Assembly: GCF_000617845.2 (NCBI RefSeq)
Contig: NZ_DF820425.1
Span: 4,329,725-4,393,724 of the forward strand
Source of the DNA: Bradyrhizobium sp. DOA9
GTDB taxonomy: Bacteria > Pseudomonadota > Alphaproteobacteria > Rhizobiales > Xanthobacteraceae
Length of the DNA stretch: 64,000 nt
Direction: 5' to 3'
Shown here: piece by piece, positions 31,074 to 39,793 of the stretch
How positions within the stretch are numbered: the first letter of the stretch is position 1
How the letters are laid out: every line of letters starts with the position of its first letter
Translations under genes and position numbers: made by a program
Notes under the pieces: model-generated
What the model was told of the DNA's origin: nothing
What the model saw: only the letters and a program-made list of their open reading frames with translations
The model's database searches: none

Positions 31074-31124
31074 GCAGGGTCGTCCCCGCTGAAGTGCTGA
31101 GAAACGGGAAGGTCGTCCCTCCCG
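31074..31124 (-). promoter_or_regulatory. Guanidine-II (mini-ykkC) riboswitch
   Basis: On the minus strand two hairpins follow each other: CGGGAGGGACGACCTTCCCG (31124-31105) and GCGGGGACGACCCTGC (31089-31074). Each shows the mini-ykkC hallmark, a short stem with an ACGA loop. They end about 18 nt before the gdx start, near a GGAGGG ribosome site. Class and gene agree: known guanidine-II riboswitches turn on SMR guanidinium exporters when guanidine is bound. Confidence 0.9.
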
Positions 31125-31210
31125 AAGGCCGATATGGGGCTGGCCGGAAGGCCCTGCAATCACCAAATGAGGCTTGATCAGGCCCGTTTTCCCTGCCACA
31201 CGCTCCCGCC

Positions 31211-32833
31211 ATGTCCGACATCGCCACCACCACAGCCGAATCGCCGGCCCGTTCTCCGCTTGCCGCTGAGGTGGCGCGGCGGCGGACCTTTGCGATCATC
31301 TCCCATCCCGACGCCGGCAAGACCACGCTGACCGAAAAGCTGCTGCTGTTCGGCGGCGCCATCAATCTCGCCGGCCAGGTCAAGGCCAAGGGCGAGCGGC
31401 GCAACACCCGTTCCGACTGGATGAAGATCGAGCGCGAGCGCGGCATCTCGGTCGTGACCTCGGTGATGACCTTCGAATTCGAAGGCCTCGTCTTCAACCT
31501 GCTGGACACGCCGGGCCACGAGGACTTTTCGGAAGACACCTATCGCACGCTGACGGCAGTCGATTCCGCCGTGATGGTGATCGACGCCGCCAAGGGCATC
31601 GAGGCGCGCACCCGCAAGCTGTTCGAGGTGTGCCGCCTGCGCGACATCCCGATCATCACCTTCATCAACAAGATGGACCGCGAGAGCCGCGACGTGTTCG
31701 AGCTGCTCGACGAGATCGAGAAGACGCTGGCGCTCGACACCACGCCGATGACCTGGCCGGTCGGCCGCGGCCGCGATTTCCTCGGCACCTATGACGTCGT
31801 CAATGGCGGCGTGCGCCTGCTCGAAGGCGGCGGCGCCAAGACCGGCGCGGCGCAGCAGATCGCGATCGAGGAGCTGGCCAAGCTCAACGCCAATCTCGAC
31901 GTCTCCGCCGTGAAGGACGAGCTCGAGCTGGTCACCGAGGCCTCGAAGCCGTTCGAGCTCGAAGCCTTCCGCGAAGGCCATCTGACGCCGGTCTATTTCG
32001 GCAGCGCGCTGCGCAATTTCGGCGTCGGCGACCTCCTGGAGGGCCTCGGCAAGTTCGCTCCCGAGCCGCGCGCGCAGGACAGCGACCAGCGCAAGGTCGA
32101 GGCCACCGATCCCCGCATGAGCGCCTTCGTGTTCAAGATCCAGGCCAACATGGATCCGAACCACCGCGACCGCATCGCGTTCGCGCGGCTCTGCTCCGGC
32201 AAGCTCAGCCGCGGCATGAAGGCCAAGCTCGTGCGCACCGGCAAGAGCATGCCGCTGTCGAGCCCGCAATTCTTCTTCGCGCAGGACCGCTCGGTTGCGG
32301 ACGAGGCCTTCGCCGGCGACGTCGTCGGCATCCCCAACCACGGCACGCTGCGCATCGGCGACACGCTGACCGAGGGCGAGGATTTCAACTTCGTCGGCGT
32401 GCCGAGCTTTGCGCCCGAAATCGTCCGCCGCGTGCGGCTCACCGACGCGATGAAGGCGAAGAAGCTGAAGGAAGCGCTGCAGCAGATGTCGGAAGAGGGC
32501 GTCGTGCAGGTGTTCCGCCCGCGCGACGGCGCCCCGGCACTGGTCGGCGTGGTCGGCGCGCTGCAGCTCGACGTGCTCAAGGCGCGGCTGGAGGCGGAAT
32601 ATTCGCTGCCGGTCGAGTTCGAAATCAGCGAGTTCCAGCTGGCGCGCTGGGTGTCTTCGGAGGACCGCAAGAAGCTCGACACCTTCATCGCCGCCAACAC
32701 CTCCAGCATCGCCGACGACGTCGACGGCGATCCCGTGTATCTGGCGCGGAACGAGTTCTATCTCGGCTACACCAGGGAGCGCGCCGAGGGCATCGAGTTC
32801 AGCAACGTCAAGGACGTCAAGAAAAAGGGGTAA
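31211..32833 (+). CDS. prfC: Peptide chain release factor 3
   Basis: A 540-residue translational GTPase that removes RF1/RF2 from the ribosome after peptide release. G-domain motifs are intact: SHPDAGKTTLTEKLL (P-loop), RGISVVTSVMTF (switch I), DTPGHEDFSEDTYRTLTAVD (switch II), NKMDRE and the later guanine-binding block. The QFFFAQDR and VGALQLDVLKARL segments distinguish RF3 from EF-G. It is a single gene, divergent from gdx. Confidence 0.96.
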   Translation: MSDIATTTAESPARSPLAAEVARRRTFAIISHPDAGKTTLTEKLLLFGGAINLAGQVKAKGERRNTRSDWMKIERERGISVVTSVMTFEFEGLVFNLLDTPGHEDFSEDTYRTLTAVDSAVMVIDAAKGIEARTRKLFEVCRLRDIPIITFINKMDRESRDVFELLDEIEKTLALDTTPMTWPVGRGRDFLGTYDVVNGGVRLLEGGGAKTGAAQQIAIEELAKLNANLDVSAVKDELELVTEASKPFELEAFREGHLTPVYFGSALRNFGVGDLLEGLGKFAPEPRAQDSDQRKVEATDPRMSAFVFKIQANMDPNHRDRIAFARLCSGKLSRGMKAKLVRTGKSMPLSSPQFFFAQDRSVADEAFAGDVVGIPNHGTLRIGDTLTEGEDFNFVGVPSFAPEIVRRVRLTDAMKAKKLKEALQQMSEEGVVQVFRPRDGAPALVGVVGALQLDVLKARLEAEYSLPVEFEISEFQLARWVSSEDRKKLDTFIAANTSSIADDVDGDPVYLARNEFYLGYTRERAEGIEFSNVKDVKKKG

Positions 32834-32880
32834 TGTTTCCCAGACCTTTTCCGTGATGCAGGACAGTGAGGTCGACGGTC

Positions 32881-33858
32881 ATGAGGCGGCGCGAATTCAT
32901 CATGCTCGCTGCAGGCGCGGCGGCCTATCCGCTGAGCGCATCCGCGCAGGGGAATGTACGGCGGATCGGTGTGTTGGCGGGAGGCAGGGCCGGCGATCCG
33001 GAGAGTCAGGCCAGCTACCAGAAAGTGATACAGCGTCTGGGTGAGCTTGGTTGGGAACAGGGACGCAACATCCATATCGAGTATCGCTGGTGGGGCGGCG
33101 ATCGGAATCTCGCCGATACTCTGGCGGCTGAGCTCGTGGAGTCGCGGCCGGATGTGCTTCTGGCAATCAGCACTCCGTCCGTGGACGCCTTGAAGCGACG
33201 CGCGCCGAGCTTGCCGATCATCTTCACGGTCGTTGCCGATCCGGTGGGTGCCGGCTTCGTTCAAGGTCTGGGAAAGCCGGGCGGAAATATCACGGGCTTC
33301 ACGACTTTCGAGCCTGAAATGGCCGGCAAGTGGCTGCAACTGCTCAAGCAGGCGGCCCCTGCGATACGAAGGGTTGCCGCAGTCTTCAATCCGCGGACGG
33401 CGCCCATGATCTTGATGCCGTCCGTGGAGGCGGCCATTCCGGCCGTCAAGCTCCAGCTCGTTCCGGCGCCGGCGCACGACGCGGCCGAGCTCGAACAGGC
33501 GATCTCCCGCTTTGCAGCGGAGCCAGACGGCGGGCTGCTGATCTTTCCCGATGCATTTCCGATCGTTCACCGGAGATTGATTCTGGATTTGGCCGCCGCC
33601 CACCGTCTGCCGGCGATGTATCCATTCCCGTTCTTCGTCACCGACGGCGGGCTGATGTCGTACGGAGTCTCGATTTCGCACCTTGCCGGACGCTCGGCGG
33701 ACTATGTCGACCGCGTCTTGAGAGGAGCGCGTCCCGCAGACCTGCCAGTCCAGCAGCCGAATGAATTCCAGTTCCTGCTCAATCTCAAGACAGCAAATGC
33801 GTTGGGACTGAGTTTACCGCCCACGCTGGTGGCGCAAGCGGATCAGATTGTCGAGTGA
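32881..33858 (+). CDS. ABC substrate-binding protein (TrpX-like, PF04392 type)
   Basis: A 325-residue protein starting MRRREFIMLAAGAAAYPLSASAQG, a Tat- or Sec-like signal with Arg-Arg-Arg. The mature part reads IGVLAGG..., QRLGELGWEQGRNIHIEYRWWGGD, LPIIFTVVADPVGAGFVQGLGKPGGNITGF and ends with the ANALGLSLPPTLVAQADQIVE typical of this orphan binding-protein family, abundant in Bradyrhizobium. No permease or ATPase adjoins. The ligand is unknown. Confidence 0.85.
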   Translation: MRRREFIMLAAGAAAYPLSASAQGNVRRIGVLAGGRAGDPESQASYQKVIQRLGELGWEQGRNIHIEYRWWGGDRNLADTLAAELVESRPDVLLAISTPSVDALKRRAPSLPIIFTVVADPVGAGFVQGLGKPGGNITGFTTFEPEMAGKWLQLLKQAAPAIRRVAAVFNPRTAPMILMPSVEAAIPAVKLQLVPAPAHDAAELEQAISRFAAEPDGGLLIFPDAFPIVHRRLILDLAAAHRLPAMYPFPFFVTDGGLMSYGVSISHLAGRSADYVDRVLRGARPADLPVQQPNEFQFLLNLKTANALGLSLPPTLVAQADQIVE

Positions 33859-33921
33859 AGCCAGCCTTGAACCTTTCATAACCGTCGCCACCTGTTGCAA
33901 ATGCCATTGCGGTCCCGGCAC

Positions 33922-34497
33922 ATGTGGCGCTGCATTCTTGCTCTTACCTTGCTGGCATCGACGATCGCCGTCGATGCGCGGCCGCGCCAGATCAACCCGA
34001 TTCCGTTCGCGCACGAGCCTTGCAGCGTGCTCGACGGCGAGCCCTGCACGCCCTCCTATTGCAGCCCGCTCGAGCCCGGCCCCTGCATTCCCGAGATGGA
34101 TTACCCTTATGGCCAGAACCTCCAGCTCACGATCGAGAGCGTGCCTGCCGAGGCCGACCGCGGCAAATACCGGAGGCCCGATCACGATCTCGACACGATC
34201 GGCGACCTCTTTGCCGCGCTGCGCAGCTGCTGGTCGCCGCCATCGGACCATGCGCGCGCAGGCATGCAGATGTCGGTGCGCTTCAGCTTCAACAAGACCG
34301 GCGGCCTGATCGGCCCGCCGCGCCTGACCTTCGCGACCGCGGGTGTGCCGGCAGATATCCGAACCACCTATCTCAACGCGATCAATGCATCGCTGAAGGC
34401 CTGCCTGCCGTTGAAATTTACCAGCGGTCTCGGCGGGGCATTGGCCGGGCGACCCATTGCCATCCGTTATGTCGACAATCGGGAGCTCGGCAAATAG
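33922..34497 (+). CDS. Exported hypothetical protein
   Basis: A 191-residue protein with a signal peptide (WRCILALTLLASTIAVDA), a Cys-rich middle (EPCSVLDGEPCTPSYCSPLEPGPCIPEMDYPYG) with possible disulfides, and a C-terminal part from ~residue 85 (LRSCWSPP...MSVRFSFNKTGGLIGPPRLTF, CLPLKFTSGLGGALAGRPIAIRYVDNR) that looks like a TonB-C-type fold, seen in TolA-like periplasmic proteins. It is probably periplasmic; the role is unknown. It lies 63 bp after the binding-protein gene. Confidence 0.65.
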   Translation: MWRCILALTLLASTIAVDARPRQINPIPFAHEPCSVLDGEPCTPSYCSPLEPGPCIPEMDYPYGQNLQLTIESVPAEADRGKYRRPDHDLDTIGDLFAALRSCWSPPSDHARAGMQMSVRFSFNKTGGLIGPPRLTFATAGVPADIRTTYLNAINASLKACLPLKFTSGLGGALAGRPIAIRYVDNRELGK

Positions 34498-34567
34498 CGC
34501 GCGAGTTGCGAGCGGCAGCCAATCGATGATACCTCAGGGGCGGGGGTTGCTTTGCGGGGAGGATGTC

Positions 34568-35152
34568 GTGGGTCTGCTGGTCATGATCCTGGGGCTGGTG
34601 CTGTTTTTTGCGGCCCATGTTTTCACAACAAAACGAGAGGCGCGCGCGCAGGCGATCGCGAAGTTCGGCGAGGGGACCTACAAGATCCTCTATTCGGCGG
34701 TCTCGCTGGCGGGCCTCGCGCTGATCGTCTGGGGCTATGCCCATTACCGCAGCTCCGGCTGGATCGACGTCTGGTATCCGCCGAAAGCGATGAAGCACAT
34801 CACGCTGGCCTTGATGCTGCCTGCAGTCATCCTCGTGGTGGCGTCCTACATGCGTGGCCGCATCTATGCGACGCTGAAGCATCCGATGCTGGCCGGCATC
34901 AAGCTGTGGGCGGCGGCGCATCTTTTGGCCAATGGCGATCTCGGCTCCATCATCCTGTTTGGCTCGTTCCTTGGCTGGGCGGTGTTTGACCGCATCTCGC
35001 TCAAAGCTCGCACCGACGCCGGTGGCCCGCCGATTCCGGTCGGCGGCGTCAGCAACGACCTGATCGCGGTCGCGGTCGGCGTGGTCGCCTATCTGGCCCT
35101 TGCGTTCGCGTTCCATCCGGTGGTGATCGGCGTGCCCGTGATCGGGGTCTAG
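34568..35152 (+). CDS. nnrU: NnrU-family membrane protein
   Basis: A 194-residue protein with about six helices. LGLVLFFAAHVFTTKREARAQAIAKFGEGTYKILYSAVSLAGLALIVWGYAHYR and MRGRIYATLKHPMLAGIKLWAAAHLLANGDLGSIILFGSFLGWAVFDRISLK fit NnrU, an inner-membrane protein named from nitric-oxide metabolism in denitrifiers but also found in organisms without it. The start is GTG 34568 after GGGGAGG. No denitrification genes adjoin. Confidence 0.9.
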   Translation: MGLLVMILGLVLFFAAHVFTTKREARAQAIAKFGEGTYKILYSAVSLAGLALIVWGYAHYRSSGWIDVWYPPKAMKHITLALMLPAVILVVASYMRGRIYATLKHPMLAGIKLWAAAHLLANGDLGSIILFGSFLGWAVFDRISLKARTDAGGPPIPVGGVSNDLIAVAVGVVAYLALAFAFHPVVIGVPVIGV

Positions 35153-35220
35153 CGCATGATCCGGACCCGAACAGCCCCAGCGCAAAGTGTGCAGCGGTTT
35201 TCCGATAAGATCATGCGCAA
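35152..35220. repeat. Dispersed palindromic repeat, family E (copy 3)
   Basis: GCGCATGATCCGGACCC ... GATCATGCGCAA. It starts at the last base of the nnrU stop codon, with an inner AGCGCAAAGTGTGCAGCGG block as in copy 4. Confidence 0.85.
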
Positions 35221-35305
35221 GAATAAAGTCAGCCGGTCAGCGCAAGACGAAACCCAGATGTCCATGCGGGGAAGATAACAAGAACAACAAGCCGAGGGCA
35301 TCCCG

Positions 35306-36898
35306 ATGGACTGGTCGCAATCTCAGATCCCGCCGATGCGGCTCGAGGCGCGCTTTGGCGATCGGGTGGTGCCGGCATTTTCGGAACGGCCGGCGAGCCT
35401 CTGGGCGATGATCGCGGCGGCGCGCGAGCATAATGCCGATGGCGAGGCGTTGATCTGCGGCAACGTCCGCCTGAGCTGGCGGCAAGCGCTGGAGCAGGCC
35501 GCGCGGATCGCGGCCGGGTTTCGCAAGCTTGGATTACAGCGCGGCGATCGCCTCGCCATCCTGCTCGGCAACCGCATCGAATTTCCGCTGCTGCTGTTCG
35601 CCGCCGCGCATGAGGGGCTGGTCACCGTGCTGCTCAGCACGCGCCAGCAGAAGACGGAGATCGCCTATGTGCTCGCCGATTGCGGCGCGAAGATCCTGAT
35701 TCACGAGGCCGCGCTCGCCGAGCGGCTGCCCGACGCAAAGGACGTGCCCGATGTGATCCATCGCATCGCCGTCGATGACGATCCCGCCCGATCGTGCTTG
35801 TCTTCGCTCGCCGAAAATGCTCCGGCATCGGCACCGGTCGAGGTGAGCGAGGAGGACACCGCGATGATCCTCTACACCTCCGGCACCACGGGCAAGCCGA
35901 AGGGCGCGATGCTGGCCCATTGCAACATCGTGCATTCCTCGATGGTGTTCGCGTCCTGCCTGCAATTGACGGGGGCCGATCGCTCGATCGCGGCGGTGCC
36001 GCTCGGCCATGTCACCGGCGTCGTCGCCAACATCACCACCATGATCCGCTGCGGCGGGACGCTGATCATCATGCCGGAGTTCAAGGCCGCCGATTACCTC
36101 AAGCTCGCCGCGCGCGAGCGCGTCACCTACACGGTGATGGTGCCGGCGATGTACAATCTCTGCCTGCTCCAGCCCGATTTCGACGTCTATGATCTGTCGA
36201 GCTGGCGCATCGGCGGCTTCGGCGGCGCGCCGATGCCGGTCGCTACCATCGAGAAGCTCAAGGCGAAGATTCCGGGCCTGAAGCTGATGAACTGCTACGG
36301 CGCGACCGAGACGACCTCGCCCTCGACGATCATGCCGGGCGAGCTGACCGAGAGCCATATCGACAGCGTCGGCCTGCCGTGCCCGGGCGCGCGCATCGTC
36401 GCAATAGATTCGGACGGGCGCGAGCTGCCGCCCGGCGAGATCGGCGAGCTCTGGATCCAGAGCGCTTCCGTCATCAAGGGTTACTGGAATAATCCGAAGG
36501 CCACCGCCGAAAGCTTCACCGGCGGATTCTGGCACTCCGGCGACCTCGGCTCTGTCGATGCGGACGGGTTCGTGCGCGTGTTCGACCGGCAGAAGGACAT
36601 GATCAACCGCGGTGGCCTGAAGATCTATTCGGCCGAGGTCGAATCCGTGCTGGCCGGTCATCCCGCCGTGGTCGAGAGCGCGATCATCGCCAAGGCCTGC
36701 CCGGTGCTGGGCGAGCGCGTCCATGCCGTGGTGGTGACGCGACAGCCGGTCGCCGATGCGGATCTGCGCGCCTGGTGCGCCGAGCGCCTGTCCGACTACA
36801 AGGTTCCCGAAACCATGGCGATCACGGCAGACCCGCTGCCGCGCAACGCCAACGGCAAGGTGCTGAAGCGGCAGCTGCGGGAACTGCTCGGAGTTTGA
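35306..36898 (+). CDS. Class I adenylate-forming enzyme (acyl-CoA synthetase)
   Basis: A 530-residue enzyme that activates a carboxylic acid with ATP and transfers it to CoA. Motifs: phosphate loop LYTSGTTGKPKGAML (~residues 190), GGFGGAPMP, NCYGATETTSP, the Asp of HSGDLG, and DRQKDMINRGGLKIYSAEVE. The C-terminal catalytic Lys lies in PRNANGKVLKRQLR. It is a middle- or long-chain-type ligase; the substrate is not predictable. No operon partner. Confidence 0.92.
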   Translation: MDWSQSQIPPMRLEARFGDRVVPAFSERPASLWAMIAAAREHNADGEALICGNVRLSWRQALEQAARIAAGFRKLGLQRGDRLAILLGNRIEFPLLLFAAAHEGLVTVLLSTRQQKTEIAYVLADCGAKILIHEAALAERLPDAKDVPDVIHRIAVDDDPARSCLSSLAENAPASAPVEVSEEDTAMILYTSGTTGKPKGAMLAHCNIVHSSMVFASCLQLTGADRSIAAVPLGHVTGVVANITTMIRCGGTLIIMPEFKAADYLKLAARERVTYTVMVPAMYNLCLLQPDFDVYDLSSWRIGGFGGAPMPVATIEKLKAKIPGLKLMNCYGATETTSPSTIMPGELTESHIDSVGLPCPGARIVAIDSDGRELPPGEIGELWIQSASVIKGYWNNPKATAESFTGGFWHSGDLGSVDADGFVRVFDRQKDMINRGGLKIYSAEVESVLAGHPAVVESAIIAKACPVLGERVHAVVVTRQPVADADLRAWCAERLSDYKVPETMAITADPLPRNANGKVLKRQLRELLGV

Positions 36899-37063
36899 GC
36901 CGGGCAGGGGCATCCGGGCTGTCCCGGGTGGTTAACGCCTTGATCGGGCTCGCTTTGCCTTGCCACCGCCATATCGTTAGGCTACCTCGCCGCCACACGG
37001 GGACGGGATTCCTGACGCGAACGCTTTGGCGCGCGCACCCGGACGGGCATGGGATTGGCATAA

Positions 37064-37717
37064 GTGTCTGAATTATTTGACGAAGTCGACGAGGAAGTCC
37101 GTCGCGAACAGTTCAAGAGACTGTGGGACAAGTATTCGATCTACTTCATCGCCCTGATGGTGCTGATCGTGGTCGCCGTCGGCGGCTGGCGCGCCCATCA
37201 ATATTTCGAGGCCCAGAAGGCCGCCGAGGCAGGTGCCGCTTTCGAGAAGGCCGCCGAGCTGTCCGAGCAGGGCAAGCACGAGGACGCCGAGAAGGCCTTC
37301 ACCGAGCTCGCCGCCAAGGCGCCGTCCGGCTATCGCACCCTGGCGCGGCTGCGTGCTGCGGCCGAGGCCGCGAGCCGCGATCCCAAGGCGGCCGCGAAGA
37401 TGTATGACGATATCGCGGCCGACCGCAGCATTGGCGGCGAGTGGCAGGATCTGGCCAGGATCCGCGCCGCCGGCCTCCTGCTCGACAGCGCCAGCTATGC
37501 CGACATGCAGCAGCGGCTGGAGGCGTCCGCCGCGCCGAAATCGACCTTCCGCCACACCGCCCGCGAGATGCTGGCGCTGTCGGCCTGGCGTAACAACGAC
37601 ATGACTGCAGCCCGCAAATGGCTCGAGGCGATTGACAGAGACGGCGAAACGCCGCCCGGCCTGCGCTCCCGCGCCGAGGCGCTCCAGGCTTTGTTGCCAC
37701 CCGTCGCCAAGAGCTGA
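37064..37717 (+). CDS. YfgM-like tetratricopeptide membrane protein
   Basis: A 217-residue protein. The cytoplasmic N-terminus MSELFDEVDEEVRREQFKRLWDKYS is followed by one membrane helix (IYFIALMVLIVVAVGGW) and TPR-like helices in the periplasm. This layout fits the YfgM family (PF09976), an ancillary subunit of the Sec translocon that assists periplasmic chaperones. The start is GTG 37064. It precedes a lipoprotein gene and der, as yfgM-bamB-der does in other proteobacteria. Confidence 0.85.
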   Translation: MSELFDEVDEEVRREQFKRLWDKYSIYFIALMVLIVVAVGGWRAHQYFEAQKAAEAGAAFEKAAELSEQGKHEDAEKAFTELAAKAPSGYRTLARLRAAAEAASRDPKAAAKMYDDIAADRSIGGEWQDLARIRAAGLLLDSASYADMQQRLEASAAPKSTFRHTAREMLALSAWRNNDMTAARKWLEAIDRDGETPPGLRSRAEALQALLPPVAKS

Positions 37718-37748
37718 CGACGGTTCTCTGACGTAACGAGACACCAAG

Positions 37749-38285
37749 ATGCGCCGCACGCCACGCTTGATCGCAGCCGCCGTCCTGATCGCCTTCACCG
37801 GCGTCCTGGGCGGCTGCTCCAGCTTCGATCCGAGCGACCTGCTCGACTTCCTCGACACCAAGAAGAAGCTGCCGGGCGACCGTAAGCCGGTCTTCCCCGA
37901 GGGCGTGCCGGGGCTCGAGCAGGGCGTGCCAAGGGATCTGTACAAGGGCGCGCAGCAGCAGCCCGACCCGAACGCACCTGCTGTCGCGGCTCTGCCTGCG
38001 GAGCCGGAGCCGGCCAAGCCGGCGAAGGGGGCCAAGGCAAAGCAGACCAGGCAGCCCGCCACGGCGGCCGCGCCGGCCGAAGCCCCCGCCGGCGAGGTCG
38101 ACGGCGAGGCCCAACCGGAGGCAGCACCAGCGACCTCCGCTCCGCCGCCCAAGCACAAGATCGTCCGCAGGCGCACCACCGCGCCGGATCAGCCGGCCCC
38201 GCAGGCGCAACCCGCCCCCGCCACGCAGCAGCAATCGCAGAGCGCCTTTCCGGCGCCACTGCCGAGCGGCAGCTTCTCGCGCTAG
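37749..38285 (+). CDS. Proline/alanine-rich lipoprotein at the bamB position
   Basis: A 178-residue lipoprotein: signal peptide with lipobox LGGCSS (Cys ~23), then DLLDFLDTKKKLPGDRKPVFPEGVPGLEQGVPRDLYKG, and a low-complexity Pro/Ala/Lys tail. The LPG.R segment after the lipid anchor resembles the N-terminus of alphaproteobacterial BamB, and the gene stands between yfgM and der where bamB usually lies, but no beta-propeller repeats are present. It may be a reduced BamB or an unrelated spacer protein. Confidence 0.75.
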   Translation: MRRTPRLIAAAVLIAFTGVLGGCSSFDPSDLLDFLDTKKKLPGDRKPVFPEGVPGLEQGVPRDLYKGAQQQPDPNAPAVAALPAEPEPAKPAKGAKAKQTRQPATAAAPAEAPAGEVDGEAQPEAAPATSAPPPKHKIVRRRTTAPDQPAPQAQPAPATQQQSQSAFPAPLPSGSFSR

Positions 38286-38357
38286 AGCATGATCCGGACC
38301 CGAAGGGCCGCGTTAGCGCAAAGTGTGAGGCGGTTTTCCGAAGAGATCATGCTCAAA
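38284..38357. repeat. Dispersed palindromic repeat, family E (copy 4)
   Basis: AGAGCATGATCCGGACCC ... GATCATGCTC, with the same inner GCGCAAAGTGTG block as copy 3. It sits between the lipoprotein and der genes. Confidence 0.85.
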
Positions 38358-38410
38358 CAATATTTCCCGTTGCATTGACAGGCGCAGCCCCGGCAGCGCA
38401 CGAATGACCG

Positions 38411-39793
38411 ATGTCCTTCACGATCGCCATCATCGGCCGGCCCAATGTCGGCAAGTCGACGCTGTTCAACCGCCTGGTTGGGCAGAAGCTCGCGCTCGTC
38501 GATGACCTGCCCGGCGTCACCCGCGACCGCCGCGAAGGCGAGGCCAGGCTCGGCGATCTCCGCTTCACCATCATCGACACCGCCGGCCTCGACGAGGGCG
38601 CCAAGGGCTCGCTCACCGCGCGCATGCAGGAGCAGACCGAGACCGCGATCGCACAGGCCGACGCGCTGTTCTTCGTCGTCGACGCCCGTATCGGCCTGAC
38701 GCCGACCGATCGCGCCTTCGCCGATTTCGCCCGCAAGGCCAACAAGCCGGTGCTGCTCGTCGCCAACAAGAGCGAAGGCAAGCACGGCGATGCCGGCGCG
38801 ATGGAAGCGTTCGCGCTCGGCCTCGGCGATCCCATCCAGATCTCGGCCGAGCACGGCGAGGGCATGGGCGAGCTTTACGACGCGCTCGCCGGGCTGATGC
38901 CCGAGCCCGTCGAGGAAGACGAGGATGAGGACGACGCGCCGCTCACCGAGGAGGAGGCCGCGACGCGCCCGATCCGGGTCGCGATCGTCGGCCGGCCCAA
39001 TGCCGGCAAGTCGACACTGATCAACCACCTGCTCGGCGAGGAGCGCCTGCTGACCAGCCCCGAGGCCGGCACCACGCGCGATTCCATCGCGGTCGAGATC
39101 AACTGGAAGGGCCGCGACTTCCGCGTGTTCGATACCGCAGGCCTGCGCCGCCGCTCGCGCATCGAGGAGAAGCTGGAAAAGCTCTCGGTCGCGGACGCGT
39201 TGCGCGCGGTGCGCTTTGCCGAAGTCGTCGTGCTGATGATGGATTCGCAGAACCGCTTCGAGGAGCAGGATCTGCGCATCGCCGACCTGATCGAGCGCGA
39301 GGGACGGGCGGTCGTGCTCGCCGTCAACAAATGGGACCTGATGGAGACGAAGGGCGGCGGCGCGATCTCGGGCCTGCGCCGCGACGCCGACCATTGGCTG
39401 CCGCAGCTCAAGGGCGTGCCCATCGTCGCCGTCTCCGGCCTGATGGGCGAGGGCATCGATCGCCTGATGCAGGCGATCCAGGACGCCTATGCGATCTGGA
39501 ACCGGCGCGTGCCGACCGCCGCGCTCAATCGCTGGTTCGAGCAGGCGATCCAGGCCAACCCGCCGCCGGCGGTCTCCGGCCGCAGGCTGAAGCTGAACTA
39601 CATCACTCAGACCAAGGCGCGCCCGCCGAGTTTTGTTCTCTTCTGCTCGCGGGCGGACGCCGTGCCGCAGTCTTACTTGCGCTACCTGACCAATTCCATG
39701 CGCGAGACCTTCGAGCTGCCGGGCACGCCGGTGCGCATCACGCTGCGCGAGAAGGCCAATCCCTTCGCGCACAAGCGCAAGCGGCCGTCGTGA
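38411..39793 (+). CDS. der: Ribosome assembly GTPase Der (EngA)
   Basis: A 460-residue protein with two GTPase domains in tandem: GRPNVGKSTLFNRL (~10-23) with DTAGLDE and NKSE, and GRPNAGKSTLINHLL (~197-211) with DTAGLRRRSRI and NKWD, followed by a KH-like C-domain (LNYITQTKARPPSFVLFCSR). An acidic linker (PVEEDEDEDDAPLTEEE) joins the domains. It is needed for 50S assembly. The stop overlaps the GTG of the next gene. Confidence 0.96.
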   Translation: MSFTIAIIGRPNVGKSTLFNRLVGQKLALVDDLPGVTRDRREGEARLGDLRFTIIDTAGLDEGAKGSLTARMQEQTETAIAQADALFFVVDARIGLTPTDRAFADFARKANKPVLLVANKSEGKHGDAGAMEAFALGLGDPIQISAEHGEGMGELYDALAGLMPEPVEEDEDEDDAPLTEEEAATRPIRVAIVGRPNAGKSTLINHLLGEERLLTSPEAGTTRDSIAVEINWKGRDFRVFDTAGLRRRSRIEEKLEKLSVADALRAVRFAEVVVLMMDSQNRFEEQDLRIADLIEREGRAVVLAVNKWDLMETKGGGAISGLRRDADHWLPQLKGVPIVAVSGLMGEGIDRLMQAIQDAYAIWNRRVPTAALNRWFEQAIQANPPPAVSGRRLKLNYITQTKARPPSFVLFCSRADAVPQSYLRYLTNSMRETFELPGTPVRITLREKANPFAHKRKRPS

